64,000 bases of DNA from Raskinella chloraquaticus (SeqCode) (GTDB taxonomy: Bacteria; Pseudomonadota; Alphaproteobacteria; Rhizobiales; UBA4765): positions 183,660-247,659 of the forward strand of contig DEZK01000007.1 of NCBI GenBank assembly GCA_002365175.1, in the 5' to 3' direction. Below, one piece after another: positions 34,740-44,576 of the stretch. The position numbers and the translations under genes were made by a program. The notes beneath the pieces were generated by a model. It had not been told where the DNA came from. It saw nothing but the letters and a program-made list of their open reading frames with translations, and ran no database searches. Position 1 is the stretch's first letter; every line of letters starts with the position of its first letter.

Positions 34740-36188
34740 TCATGGGGAGCTTGGTGAAGGCCGGAGCGACAGGAGCCGCTGGATAGCCAATCCGCAGATG
34801 CGCGGAAAGCCGGCAGCGATTGCCAGCGCGAATGTGATGGCTCCCGCCAGAATGTGTCCGACCAGTTCAACGCGGCTATGCGCCGGCGGCAGAATATGGA
34901 GGACCAACATCATCGCCGCGACGGCAACAATGACCCGCAAGACATCGAGAGGGCGCAAATAGTAGCCGAAAATTCGATTGACGGTAACGAAGCTTGCCAG
35001 CGTGACGATTGCGTTGGCAATCAGGCAGCCCATGACGGCGCCGCGCCCGCCATCAAGATGCAGCCCGATATAGCATGCAAGCAGAACCAGAACTGCCTCG
35101 GCACCAGCGAAGATAATGTCAAGCTTCGGGCGATTGAACAGAAGGAAACATTGATCGGTCGCGTGAATGCGAAAAATTCGCACCGCGCCGGTTGCGATCG
35201 CCAGCGGCAGAATATCCCGGGTGATGGCGCGGTATGGTTCGGAGACGAGCGCATCGACCAGCGGAGCGTTCAGCATGATGACACCGGCAACGGTGGGGAT
35301 GAGGGCGGCGAGCAACAAGGCGCCATTGCTGGCAAGTTGCGGCAGGGCGGCCCGCTGACCGGCCTCGCGTACTTTCTCCACCGCCAGCGTGAAGCCGGCC
35401 GTGGTGGCGAGCTGACCGGTGAAGGTGGTTGCGCGCATGCCAAGCCACCAGCCGACCGAGATGAGGCCGACGCCCGCAAGGCCCTGTTCATGCTCGACGA
35501 CAAAACGAAGTCCATGCATGGCAACCCAGGCCAGCGCATTGCCGATCATGAGCGGCGCGCCATAGGCGAAGGCGCCGCGCACCAGCGAGAGATCAAGCCG
35601 CGGGCGCAAGGTGGAGGTGCGGATGAACGACCAGGCGAGCACCAGCCCCAGAGCCTGGGCAAGCGCATAACTCCACAGGACGATTTCCGGCGTTGGTGCA
35701 AACAGCAGGACAGCGACGATGCCGAAGGCAAGACCAAGAACCGAGCCGCAGCTGTTGAGGATTGTATAGGCCAGAATGGCTGAACTGGCACGTGATCGAT
35801 CCGCGAAATGCCAGGTGAGGTTGCGCGTCAGCGTGAAGGCGAGCGTCGCGGCCAGCAAGTTCATCCCCGGCAGTTCATGAAAAACAACAAGCAGCGCAAG
35901 GGCGACGAATAATGTCTGCAGGATTGTTGCAGCGAGCTGGATGGCGATTTCAACGCCGTCAAAACGCAAGATATCATCGTTGTGGCTGGTGATGTAGCGC
36001 AACGCATAGGCGCTCCACCACGACAACACCAGTAACAGGGCCAGTTCCTGGATAGCCCACACCAGGACATAGGTGCCGAAGGCTTCCGGCGCCAGAAAAT
36101 AAGTCCATATGGCTGCCGCAAGAAACTGCGCCAGCGGCCCCATGATCTGAGCGGGCATGTAAATGAACGTACGGCGCAACAACATCAT
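34740..36188 (-). CDS. Wzx-like polysaccharide flippase (MOP superfamily)
   Basis: 482 residues with about twelve to fourteen hydrophobic helices, starting MMLLRRTFIYMPAQIMGPLA, then WTYFLAPEAFGTYVLVW. The overall pattern of the polysaccharide-synthesis MOP flippases is clear (Wzx moves lipid-linked repeat units across the inner membrane). It follows the polymerase gene with a 9-bp gap and is convergent with the GH10 gene. Together with the kinase and the polymerase it forms a Wzx/Wzy-dependent exopolysaccharide export set. Confidence 0.85.
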   Translation of the reverse strand: MMLLRRTFIYMPAQIMGPLAQFLAAAIWTYFLAPEAFGTYVLVWAIQELALLLVLSWWSAYALRYITSHNDDILRFDGVEIAIQLAATILQTLFVALALLVVFHELPGMNLLAATLAFTLTRNLTWHFADRSRASSAILAYTILNSCGSVLGLAFGIVAVLLFAPTPEIVLWSYALAQALGLVLAWSFIRTSTLRPRLDLSLVRGAFAYGAPLMIGNALAWVAMHGLRFVVEHEQGLAGVGLISVGWWLGMRATTFTGQLATTAGFTLAVEKVREAGQRAALPQLASNGALLLAALIPTVAGVIMLNAPLVDALVSEPYRAITRDILPLAIATGAVRIFRIHATDQCFLLFNRPKLDIIFAGAEAVLVLLACYIGLHLDGGRGAVMGCLIANAIVTLASFVTVNRIFGYYLRPLDVLRVIVAVAAMMLVLHILPPAHSRVELVGHILAGAITFALAIAAGFPRICGLAIQRLLSLRPSPSSP

Positions 36189-36197
36189 CAGCCCCGT

Positions 36198-37475
36198 TCA
36201 GCGATCTGCCGCTGTGCGGCGCAACAAGACCAGAGAGAGGATAACCATCAGGGTAAAGGAAAGTGTTTTCGCGGCGATCGATTCGGACGATGACGCGACC
36301 AGGATGAAATAAAAGACGACCCATCCCCCTTCCTTGCGCGATGCCTTGGCGATGCTTTTGCACAGGCAGAAAAGACCAGCCAGAAAGATCGTCGTGCTGA
36401 GCAAACCGTAATGGGCGACCAGGCTGACCCAGAAGCTTTCAATGCCATATTCAAGGCCAAGCTGACGCTTGAGCGTGGTTATCAGTTCGGCGTCGGGGCC
36501 GAAAATGAGATCGTGCATAGGTAGTTCGGCGAGCAACACGAACATTTCTAAACGGGTCTTCGCCGATCCGTCATCGTCAAGGAAGCGGGCGACGAACTGA
36601 TCGAAAAGACCTGCATCAAAGGCAAGGGCGACTGCGGTCGCGAGCAGCGGCACGGCAATGGCAAAGAGCCCGGCCGCCATGGCGGTCAATCGCTTCTCGC
36701 GAACGGCGCGCACAAACCACAAGACAATGATCACGGCGGCGAACGGGACCACCAGAACGGCGGCCGCACGACCGCCAAACACCACCAGCGCCAGAACCTG
36801 CAACATGAGGGCCGGCGCGCGCAGGGTTGGTGCCAGATCGCGTCCGCCGCCCAGAAGAAAGCTGATGACGTAGCAGCCAATGGCCGCCGCGTTGGCAAGC
36901 GGATGACCGAAGATGGCACTCGGGCGCCAGTCGCTCGTCAGTTCAGCGCCGCTGACAATCAGCGGTGTCAACCGCCAGCCACTGCCTAACTCGACGATGC
37001 CGAGCAGGGCATTGAGCGCGAAGATCAGATGGATGGCGACTGCCAGTCGACGCAGCGTTTGCTCGTCAAGACGCGCGAGCAGCACGAGCAGGAAGGGCGG
37101 CAGCAGGAATGTATCGATGATGTTGGTGAAAGGTCCTTTGAGGACGAGCGAAATATGCACCAGAAGAAACAGCCAGGCGACGAGAAACAGCAGCAACCCA
37201 TGATGGCGTCGCACGATATCGTCAATCGCGATAAACGGATTACCCGGCGCGCACAGAAGAGCCAGCATCGCCAACGACGCGATATAGGTCGCGGGATGAA
37301 TCTTTGTCAGAGGCAACCCGCCCTCAACATCGTAGGGAATACCCAGTGCCGACAGGGCCAGATTGGAAATCATGAGCGCTACCAGCACGGCAATGATGCT
37401 GCATACCACCGCCATCGTCTGAAAGAGATTGTGGCGGCGCGCCGTTGCGGGAACGTAATAGATTGCCTCGCTCAT
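36198..37475 (-). CDS. Polysaccharide polymerase / O-antigen-ligase-like membrane protein (Wzy-like)
   Basis: About 425 residues, nearly all membrane helices, with one long periplasmic loop around residues 210-260. This is the layout of Wzy polymerases and O-antigen ligases. Starts: ATG at 37475 is used here; an upstream GTG at 37484 would overlap the kinase-gene stop as GTGA and is also possible. The gene lies between the Wzc/ExoP-type kinase and the Wzx flippase, so polymerisation of the exopolysaccharide repeat unit is the likely job. Sequence conservation in this family is low, so the call rests on topology and position. Confidence 0.75.
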   Translation of the reverse strand: MSEAIYYVPATARRHNLFQTMAVVCSIIAVLVALMISNLALSALGIPYDVEGGLPLTKIHPATYIASLAMLALLCAPGNPFIAIDDIVRRHHGLLLFLVAWLFLLVHISLVLKGPFTNIIDTFLLPPFLLVLLARLDEQTLRRLAVAIHLIFALNALLGIVELGSGWRLTPLIVSGAELTSDWRPSAIFGHPLANAAAIGCYVISFLLGGGRDLAPTLRAPALMLQVLALVVFGGRAAAVLVVPFAAVIIVLWFVRAVREKRLTAMAAGLFAIAVPLLATAVALAFDAGLFDQFVARFLDDDGSAKTRLEMFVLLAELPMHDLIFGPDAELITTLKRQLGLEYGIESFWVSLVAHYGLLSTTIFLAGLFCLCKSIAKASRKEGGWVVFYFILVASSSESIAAKTLSFTLMVILSLVLLRRTAADR

Positions 37476-37480
37476 GATGC

Positions 37481-39667
37481 TCACACCGGCTCATAACGCT
37501 TGACGATGTCGGGCGATGCCATGTTGAGAATGACGCCGGCAAGTTTGTGCTGTGGCAGGCGCAGCGCATCCAGTGCTTCCTCGACCGCCTCACGCCGCGT
37601 GGAATTGGCGCGGACGATCAGCACCGTGCGATCAATCAGATCACCAAGCGTGCGCATGGATGCCTCGGCAATAGCCGGCGCGCCATCGACAAGAACGACG
37701 TCATACTGTCTGGCGGCAGCGGCAAAAAGACGTTCCCACTGGATACGGGTCGGACGCGGCGCGGCCTCGTCGTTGCTGACTGGCAGGATGGAGAGGTTTT
37801 CACCGCCGCTGACAACCGCCTTGGCGAGTTCGACGCGCTCGCTCAGAACGCCAAGCAGGCCAAGACTTGCCTGTGGGGCGATACGACGCGAGAGAGCCGA
37901 GCGTGTGAGATCGCCATCGATCAGCAACACACGTTCGCCATGCCCTGCCAGGGTGAGAGCGAAATTGTGCGACAGGGTGGTCTTTCCTTCCCCCGCCTCG
38001 GCTGACACCATGAGAAACGTTCGCGCCTTGGCGTTCTGCCGCTCTTCACGCAGGCAGTCGCGCAAACGATAGAGCGCGGCGGTGAACGCCCGGCCATCGG
38101 CAAGCGTCGTCTTTTTGGCCCGACGCAGGAAGGGGAGATTGGCTGCAAGGACAGTCCCGTGATCATCGCGCGCCACGAGCGGAATGGCGGCCAGAAGATC
38201 AAGCCCGATATGGCGACGGATGTCCTTGCCACTGCGGAACGTGTCGTCGAAATGCTCGCGCAGCAAGGCCAGCGTGGCGCCAAGCCCCGCGCCAAAGAAC
38301 AGGGCAATGCCGAGGATCAGCAGGCGAGGCGGAAAACTCGCACCGTCGGGAACCACTGCCGGGGCAATGATACGCGCAGTATTATAGCTCAGGCGCTCCT
38401 GTTCGCTCGTCTGTTTGGCGCGGATGAGGAAGGCCTCATAAAGCGCGCGGCTGGCCTCGACCTCGCGATCAAGTTCGCGCAGCTTGATCTTCGCACCATC
38501 GGTCGCGGTCGACTGCAGCTGGAGGCGATCAAGTTCACGGCTCAGTGTCTGTTCGCTGGCGCGCGCTGCGTCGCGGTCGCTGCGCGCTGAGTCAGCGATC
38601 CGCTTCAGCTCTTCGCCGATGAGGGCGCGGATATTCTGGAGCTGGGCACGGACGGCTGCGACCGATGGGTGGCGTGGCCCCAGCGTGTTGCTGAGGTCAA
38701 CCTCACGACGGCTGATTTCCGCAAGCTGCGCGCGGAGCGCCTGAACCACATTGGACGCAAGCGCATCGCTTAACGCGCCGGTATCGCCGCCAGCACGAAT
38801 GACGCGCTGGAGCTGCTCATAGCGCGCATCGCTTTCGGAAACGCGGGCGCGCGCCAGAACAAGCCGCTGGTTGAGTTCGGAGAGCTGCTGTTCGCCAACC
38901 AGCGTTCCCTTGGCGGCAACAATGCCGTTGGCACTGCGGAAAGCCTGCACCTTGTCCTCGGCAGCGCGGACATTATCACGCAGCGCATCGAGCCTGGAGG
39001 TCAGTTCGCCGGTTGCCTGGCGCGTCACAGCGCGGGCGGCCTCGTTCTGGTCATCGATATAGGCTTCGGCAATCGCATCGGCGAGGCGGGCGGCCTTTTG
39101 CGGCTCGCGTGACGTCACGCGGGTTTCGATGACATAGGTCTTCTCGGCACGCCTTACGGACACACGCCGCTGCAGGACATCAAGCGCGCGCGCCGCCGGA
39201 TCGGTGTGATCAGTCTTGGTGCTGCCGCCCAACATGCGACGAAGCGCCGATGACAGCCCGCCCGAGGTGCTGACGGCGCCGAACTCTGTATCCTGAGCGA
39301 GGTTCTGCGCATCGACGACACGGCGCAGCACCGTTTCCGATGTCAGCAGTCTGAGCTGGCTTTCGATCAGCGAGGTATCGATGCCGATGCCGCCGGTGCG
39401 CACTTCCGTCTGCAATACTTTCTGGTCGCGCGGATCAATCAGAAGCTGGGTTGAGGCGGTAAAGAGCGGCGGCGTGACAATCAGAAAACCGATCGCGGCA
39501 AGGACAGCCGCCACCAGCGTTGCCAGAACCGTCATCCGGCGCTGCTTCAGCACATTCACAAGTCCGCGCAAATCAAGGCCGTCGGCCGCGCCAGCGTTTG
39601 GCGCTGATTGCTGCGGCCGTGGCGGCCACGTCTCGACGTGAGGCATTTCGGCACTGTGAACGGTCAT
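37481..39667 (-). CDS. Polysaccharide co-polymerase / tyrosine autokinase (Wzc/ExoP type)
   Basis: 728 residues. An N-terminal Wzz domain with a first membrane helix near residue 40-60 (LVAAVLAAIGFLIVTPPLFT) is followed by long coiled coils in the periplasm. A second helix lies near 445-470 (LILGIALFFGAGLGATLALL). A C-terminal BY-kinase domain carries Walker A SAEAGEGKTTLS, the A' motif LLIDGDL and VVLVDGAPA. The C-terminal Tyr cluster typical of Wzc is almost missing; only one Tyr (KRYEPV) remains at the end, so phospho-regulation may be altered. It sets chain length of the exopolysaccharide. The SD is TTTGGAG. Confidence 0.92.
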   Translation of the reverse strand: MTVHSAEMPHVETWPPRPQQSAPNAGAADGLDLRGLVNVLKQRRMTVLATLVAAVLAAIGFLIVTPPLFTASTQLLIDPRDQKVLQTEVRTGGIGIDTSLIESQLRLLTSETVLRRVVDAQNLAQDTEFGAVSTSGGLSSALRRMLGGSTKTDHTDPAARALDVLQRRVSVRRAEKTYVIETRVTSREPQKAARLADAIAEAYIDDQNEAARAVTRQATGELTSRLDALRDNVRAAEDKVQAFRSANGIVAAKGTLVGEQQLSELNQRLVLARARVSESDARYEQLQRVIRAGGDTGALSDALASNVVQALRAQLAEISRREVDLSNTLGPRHPSVAAVRAQLQNIRALIGEELKRIADSARSDRDAARASEQTLSRELDRLQLQSTATDGAKIKLRELDREVEASRALYEAFLIRAKQTSEQERLSYNTARIIAPAVVPDGASFPPRLLILGIALFFGAGLGATLALLREHFDDTFRSGKDIRRHIGLDLLAAIPLVARDDHGTVLAANLPFLRRAKKTTLADGRAFTAALYRLRDCLREERQNAKARTFLMVSAEAGEGKTTLSHNFALTLAGHGERVLLIDGDLTRSALSRRIAPQASLGLLGVLSERVELAKAVVSGGENLSILPVSNDEAAPRPTRIQWERLFAAAARQYDVVLVDGAPAIAEASMRTLGDLIDRTVLIVRANSTRREAVEEALDALRLPQHKLAGVILNMASPDIVKRYEPV

Positions 39668-39751
39668 ATCGTTACTCCAAACCTAGTTGAGCCTGTGCCA
39701 ATGCGGAACAATGCTCTCGGCTTAACGTGAGCGCAGCAAGGCCTGTGCCAG

Positions 39752-40606
39752 CTAACCGCGCGACGCGAGATTGCCGGGCTCAAGGCCAGGCGTTGATGGT
39801 GGGAACCGCTCCCCTTTGGTGGAGCCCGCAAAGCGGGCGCGGGCGAGGCGGGCAAGAAAGACGAGATTGCCGAGCAGATAGCGGCGCCACAGACGTGCCG
39901 GTTCGAGGATGAGGCGAAAGAGCCATTCAAGCCCGGCGCGGCGCATCACACGAGGAGCACGCGGTACAACGCCAGCAAGAAAATCGAACAGGGCGCCAAC
40001 GCAGATCGCCAACTCGCAATTGAAGGCGGAGAAATGTTGCTCAACGAATTTTTCCTGGTCGGGATTGCCCAGCGCCACCAGCAGAAGATCGGCGCCGGAG
40101 GCGCGCACAGTTTGCAGAACAGCCGGTATGTCGGCAGGAGCAAAATACCCATGATGGAACCCGACCACGTCGTGCGGCCAGTCGCGCAGCTTCATCGCCG
40201 CCGCAGCGCGCTCAGCGATGCCCGGCCGACCACCCAGCAGGAAGATACGGAAGCGATGGCGCGATGTGCTCAGATAACGCGGAACGAAGTCCGTGCCGTT
40301 GAGGTTGGCGTTGAACCGCCGGCCAAACAGAATGCGAGCGGCGATATCGACCCCTATGCCATCGTTGAGAACCATGAAGCGGTTGAGGCAGGAGCGGAAA
40401 TCGTGATCGCGCGCGGCGATATTGCTGCCATGGGCGTTGAGGAAGGCAAGCTTGACCCGGTGCCCCCTGCCGATTTCATCGTCAATGGTGGCGACCGCGG
40501 TTTCAGCGCGCGCGTTTACCACGCCAACGCCCATGATATTCAGACGGGCAATCGTCTCAGTATTTTCGTCCTGTGACCCGTTATGGTGTAAAAAATGTTG
40601 ATTCAT
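39752..40606 (-). CDS. WecB/TagA/CpsF family glycosyltransferase
   Basis: 284 residues of GT26 type. The central motif LNDGIGVDIAARILFG matches the family's PDG-G-V stretch, and LLVALGNPDQEKFVEQHFS and AICVGALFDFLAG follow in the correct order; RAPRVMRRAGLEWLFRLILE ends the conserved part. GT26 enzymes add N-acetyl-mannosaminuronate, glucose or similar residues to lipid-linked intermediates. It is the first gene of the leftward exopolysaccharide operon (GAGGAATAG ribosome site). The sugar donor cannot be told. Confidence 0.93.
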   Translation of the reverse strand: MNQHFLHHNGSQDENTETIARLNIMGVGVVNARAETAVATIDDEIGRGHRVKLAFLNAHGSNIAARDHDFRSCLNRFMVLNDGIGVDIAARILFGRRFNANLNGTDFVPRYLSTSRHRFRIFLLGGRPGIAERAAAAMKLRDWPHDVVGFHHGYFAPADIPAVLQTVRASGADLLLVALGNPDQEKFVEQHFSAFNCELAICVGALFDFLAGVVPRAPRVMRRAGLEWLFRLILEPARLWRRYLLGNLVFLARLARARFAGSTKGERFPPSTPGLEPGNLASRG

Positions 40607-40979
40607 AACTATTCCTCACCCAAATCGTGCCGCGGTGACACAAAGCGATGCCCGCAGCGCTGCGCTGGTTAAGGATTTGCAAAGGATGTACCGACCGCCA
40701 GGTGCACTGTGCCGCCGGGCCGTCTGAAGGATGACCAACCGGTGTTAAGGTAAAGATCCGGGAGGGGGTGCAGATTATTGCACCGTGCACTGGCGCTTTG
40801 CGTAGGTTCAGCGCGACATGGGATTTTCGCGGGGTGCGCCGTTAAACACCTTCCTATTGTCGATCACCTGAAGCGCGATCTCAACCGGGCGATTGCTCGT
40901 AATTTAATCGTATCAAGACTTTCTTCATCGCTTCGCCTTAATCTCAACTCCCCAAGTGTTGTGAAGTGAGTACGGCGTG
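40607..40979. other. Intergenic region between divergent EPS and patatin genes
   Basis: This 373-bp stretch shows no supported coding sequence. It should carry the promoter of the leftward exopolysaccharide operon and of the rightward patatin gene. Small dyads are seen: GTGCA-GATTAT-TGCAC near 40769 and a TGCACCGTGCA stretch just after. No sure -35/-10 pair was fixed. Confidence 0.5.
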
Positions 40980-42689
40980 ATGTCCACCACCGGGCTGGCC
41001 GATTCTTCGACCGTTGCGGCGCGGCTAGCTGAGTTCCGGGTTCTTGATGGGCTCAACCCGCGAGCCGTGCGGCAGGTAGCGCGCATGGGATCATGGCTTT
41101 GCCTGCCAGGTGGCCTTGAGCTTGCCCGCGAGGGCAGCCATGACCGCTCCCTCTTTTTCATTCTCTCCGGAACCATGAGCGTTCAGGTCAGCGACGGGCG
41201 CGGAGCGCTTGAATGCGTCGCCCATGTGCCTGCCGGCGAGACCGTAGGCGAAATGTCGCTCCTTTCGGATGAACCCCACAGTGCGCGGCTGATTGCGCAC
41301 CGCGACTGCGAGATCTTCGTCCTGGGGCGCGACGCTTTCGAGCGCATTGCCGCGCACCATCCGCAGATCCTGCGCAATCTGTCGCTGCTGCTGATCGAGC
41401 GACTGCGCCGCACCACCTCGCGCGCCCTGCTGCATCCACGCTGCCGCGCCATTGCGCTGCTTGGTGAAGGGCATCGTGACGAGGTCCACGATATCGCGAT
41501 GCGGTTGCTGCCGGCGTTGAAAAACCTCGGCCTGTCGGTCGAGTGTCTTGATGCCACGGCCCAGGGCCGCCCGGCTGAATGGTACCAGAGGCTCGAAGCG
41601 CACCACGACATCCTTCTTTATCTCGCCAGCGAGCAGGACACGGTATGGTGGCGGCAGGCTGAACGTCAGGCTGACCGCATCATGCTGGTTGGCAAGGGGG
41701 AGCGGCCGCCGCCGGGCAACAATGAAGTGCGTGCGCACAAGCCGGCTGACCGGATTGTGCTTGGTGATGACTTGATGCCGGTCGAGACGACCAGCTTGCG
41801 GCCGGTCGCAGGGCTTCGCCATGTGGTGCGCCGCGGCGTCGCGCGCGATATCAACAGGCTGGCACGCCATCTTTCCGGGCGCGCTGTGGGGCTCGTGCTG
41901 TCAGGGGGCGGCGCCCGCGGATTTTCCCATGTAGGTGTCTATCGCGCGCTGACGGAAGCCGGCGTGCCGATCGATGCCATTGGCGGCACCAGCATGGGCG
42001 CGCTGATTGCGGCTGGAATTGCACGCGAATGGGATGTCGCCGAACTCCAAGCCCGGCTCAAGGCCGCCTTCGTCACCTCAAATCCGATTTCGGACTTCAC
42101 CCTGCCAACCGTCTCGTTCTTCGGCGGGCGCAAGGTCCGCAGCCTGCTGGAGCGCAATTTCGGGCCGATCAAGATTGAAGACCTTGCCCTGCCCTATCTC
42201 TGCGTCACCGCTGATCTCACATCGGGCAGCGATGTGGCCCATCGCACCGGTCTGCTTTCCGAGCGGCTGGCGGCAAGCGTCGCCCTGCCGGGGCTCCTGC
42301 CGCCGGTTGTCATCGATGATCACATCCATGTCGATGGCGGCATCATGAACAATCTGCCGGTCGATCATATGCGCCGGCTTACCACCGGCCCGATCATCGC
42401 GGTTGATGTTTGTGGCGATACGTCGCTGGGTGGCGCGCGCGGCACGATCCCTGGCATCCTGTCGATCCTGGCGCGCACCGGCACTGTCGGCAATGAATGG
42501 CAGCGCCGCGAGGCAAGACGCCAGGCAAGCATCCTGATCGAGCCCAGCGTGTCGATGGTGGGGTTTCGCGACTGGCCGCTTTTTGATCGCGCTGCGGCGA
42601 TTGGCTATGAGACCACGTGCCGCAGTCTTGAAACATGTGCCGACAGCTTTGCCGCATTGACGGCGCTGGCCAACAAATCGGCGGCGTAA
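40980..42689 (+). CDS. Cyclic-nucleotide-binding-domain patatin-like phospholipase (NTE/RssA type)
   Basis: 569 residues. Residues of about 15-140 are a cNMP-binding beta-roll (AGETVGEMSLLSDEPHSARL). The middle about 140-290 is the linker region of the NTE family. Residues of about 300-500 are a patatin domain with oxyanion loop GGGARGFSHVG, nucleophile Ser338 in GGTSMGAL and catalytic Asp452 in HVDGGIMNN. These are serine esterases or lysophospholipases regulated by nucleotide-binding-like domains. Start ATG at 40980 (a GTG three bases earlier is also in frame). The gene stands between the exopolysaccharide operon and an alkaline phosphatase gene. Confidence 0.92.
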   Translation: MSTTGLADSSTVAARLAEFRVLDGLNPRAVRQVARMGSWLCLPGGLELAREGSHDRSLFFILSGTMSVQVSDGRGALECVAHVPAGETVGEMSLLSDEPHSARLIAHRDCEIFVLGRDAFERIAAHHPQILRNLSLLLIERLRRTTSRALLHPRCRAIALLGEGHRDEVHDIAMRLLPALKNLGLSVECLDATAQGRPAEWYQRLEAHHDILLYLASEQDTVWWRQAERQADRIMLVGKGERPPPGNNEVRAHKPADRIVLGDDLMPVETTSLRPVAGLRHVVRRGVARDINRLARHLSGRAVGLVLSGGGARGFSHVGVYRALTEAGVPIDAIGGTSMGALIAAGIAREWDVAELQARLKAAFVTSNPISDFTLPTVSFFGGRKVRSLLERNFGPIKIEDLALPYLCVTADLTSGSDVAHRTGLLSERLAASVALPGLLPPVVIDDHIHVDGGIMNNLPVDHMRRLTTGPIIAVDVCGDTSLGGARGTIPGILSILARTGTVGNEWQRREARRQASILIEPSVSMVGFRDWPLFDRAAAIGYETTCRSLETCADSFAALTALANKSAA

Positions 42690-42764
42690 CCACCTCCCAG
42701 CCTGCATTGAAAACGTCACGTTTCACGCCTAGCCTTTTGCCGGTAGCGGCAGGGGGCACGACCA

Positions 42765-44543
42765 ATGAAACTGATCACGACGGCATGGCTGGCCATCAGC
42801 ACCATCGCATGCACCTTTGGGACGGCGGGGCATTTGTCCGCCCAGACCATTTTTCCGGTGGATCGCGCCCGCTTTCTCGTTGGCTCGCGGCTTGATGTCA
42901 AAATCGAGTTTCAGGGCGTGGTCACGGCCGATAAAATCAAGCTGTCGATCAATGGCGCGGACGCAGCCGGCGTTCTTGGCAAGCAAGGCCAATTGATCGA
43001 GCGCGAAGATGGCGCTGAGCGGTCGTCCGTCCTGTTTCGGGATGTGAGCCTGACCAAGCCCGGCAGTTATAAGGTGGAGGCAAGCGACGGCGTGCTCAGC
43101 GGGCAAGTGGTCTGGGAAGTCTATGACACACCTGAACCACGCCGCGCCAAGAACGTGATCCTGTTCGTTGGGGATGGTCTGTCGAATGCGCATCGTGTTG
43201 CCGCCCGCGTCCTCTCCAAAGGCATCACGGAAGGGAAATATCGCGGCAAGCTGGCGCTCGACACCATGCCGGCGACGGCGCTTGTCGCGACGTCGGGTGT
43301 TGATTCCATCATTACCGATTCCGCCAATTCGATGAGCGCCTACACGACGGGGCATAAATCCAGCACTAACGCGCTTGGCGTCTACGTCTCGCGCGCGCGA
43401 TCCAACACCGATCATCCCAAAGTCGAGACCATCACCAGCCTCGTTCAGCGTCGCCTGGGCATGGCGGTCGGCATCGTCACCAACACCGAAATCGAGGACG
43501 CGACGCCCGCCGCCATGGTGGCTCATACGCGCCGGAGAGCCGATTACAATATCATCGTTCAGCAGATATTCGAGGCCAGACCCGACGTCATCCTGGGGGG
43601 CGGCAGCGCCAACTTCCTGCCGAAATCGACGCCGGGCTCGCGGCGCAATGATGAGGAGGATTATATCGGGAAATTCCGCTCCGCCGGCTATGAGTATGTT
43701 GCAACGGCAACCGAGCTTGCCGCCCTCAGCGCCAAACCCGAGACCACGAAGCTGCTTGGTCTCTTCAACAGCGGCAACATGGACGGCGTGCTCGACCGGC
43801 GCTTCCTCAAGGGTGGATCGGTCAAGAAATTCCCCGACCAGCCCGATCTGACCGATCAGGTGCGCGCGGCGCTGTCGATCCTGGCGAAGAACGACAAGGG
43901 CTTCTTTCTCATGGTGGAGAGCGGCCTCATCGACAAATACACCCACGCGCTTGATATGGAGCGCGCCGTCTACGACACGATCATGCTGGATAATGCGGTG
44001 AAGATCGCCCGCGATTTTGCCGCACCTCGCAACGATACGCTGATCCTGGTGCTCGCCGACCATACCCACCCGATCGGCATCGTCGGCGTCATGCATGATG
44101 ACATGCAGGGCGCGCTGCCCAACGCGCCGTTGCGCGAGCGACTGGGCGTCTACGCTCAGGCCGGATACCCCAATTATCCCGCTCCCGATGCGCAAGGCTA
44201 TCCCGACCGCGTTGATGTGAGCCGCAGGCTGGCGATCTTCTCAGCCAGCATTCCTGATTATTACGAGACGTTCCGTCCCAAGCTGGATGGGCCTAACGCA
44301 CCCTCGCTCGCCGGCCAGGGTGAAGGGGCGACGTCCCGTCCCAATCCGAAATATGCCGACGCTCCGGGCGCGCTGCTGGTGCGCGGCAATCTGCCGTCGA
44401 ATGCCAATTCCGACGTGCACAGCGCCGAGGATACGCTATTGTCGGCGGCAGGCCCCGGCAGCGAACGCGTCCAAGGCTTTCTCGACAACACCGAAGTATT
44501 CGAAGTGATGGCGCGTGCGCTGGCGCTTGGCAACGTGCCCTGA
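42765..44543 (+). CDS. Secreted alkaline phosphatase with N-terminal beta domain
   Basis: 592 residues. A signal peptide (MKLITTAWLAISTIACTFGT, cleavage after LSA) indicates a periplasmic enzyme. Residues of about 28-115 are a beta-rich Ig-like domain (FPVDRARFLVGSRLDVKIEF). The phosphatase domain starts with KNVILFVGDGLSN (Asp metal ligand). It has nucleophile Ser186 in ITDSANSMSAYTTGHK, DVILGGGSANFLP, a VESGLIDKYTH metal motif and LVLADHTHP near the end. All core residues of the PhoA-type family are present. The SD is AGGGGG. It is probably used to free phosphate; no Pho-box was fixed upstream. Confidence 0.93.
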   Translation: MKLITTAWLAISTIACTFGTAGHLSAQTIFPVDRARFLVGSRLDVKIEFQGVVTADKIKLSINGADAAGVLGKQGQLIEREDGAERSSVLFRDVSLTKPGSYKVEASDGVLSGQVVWEVYDTPEPRRAKNVILFVGDGLSNAHRVAARVLSKGITEGKYRGKLALDTMPATALVATSGVDSIITDSANSMSAYTTGHKSSTNALGVYVSRARSNTDHPKVETITSLVQRRLGMAVGIVTNTEIEDATPAAMVAHTRRRADYNIIVQQIFEARPDVILGGGSANFLPKSTPGSRRNDEEDYIGKFRSAGYEYVATATELAALSAKPETTKLLGLFNSGNMDGVLDRRFLKGGSVKKFPDQPDLTDQVRAALSILAKNDKGFFLMVESGLIDKYTHALDMERAVYDTIMLDNAVKIARDFAAPRNDTLILVLADHTHPIGIVGVMHDDMQGALPNAPLRERLGVYAQAGYPNYPAPDAQGYPDRVDVSRRLAIFSASIPDYYETFRPKLDGPNAPSLAGQGEGATSRPNPKYADAPGALLVRGNLPSNANSDVHSAEDTLLSAAGPGSERVQGFLDNTEVFEVMARALALGNVP

Positions 44544-44553
44544 CGACGGACAT

Positions 44554-44576
44554 GCGGGAGCGGGCAGCGCTCCCGC
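44554..44576. terminator. GC-rich bidirectional terminator-like hairpin between phosphatase and dapD genes
   Basis: GCGGGAGCG-GGCAG-CGCTCCCGC has 9-bp perfect arms and a 5-base loop. It lies in the 33-bp gap between the convergent alkaline phosphatase and dapD stops. No T-run follows, so it is a weak terminator or transcript-protecting hairpin. Confidence 0.55.
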
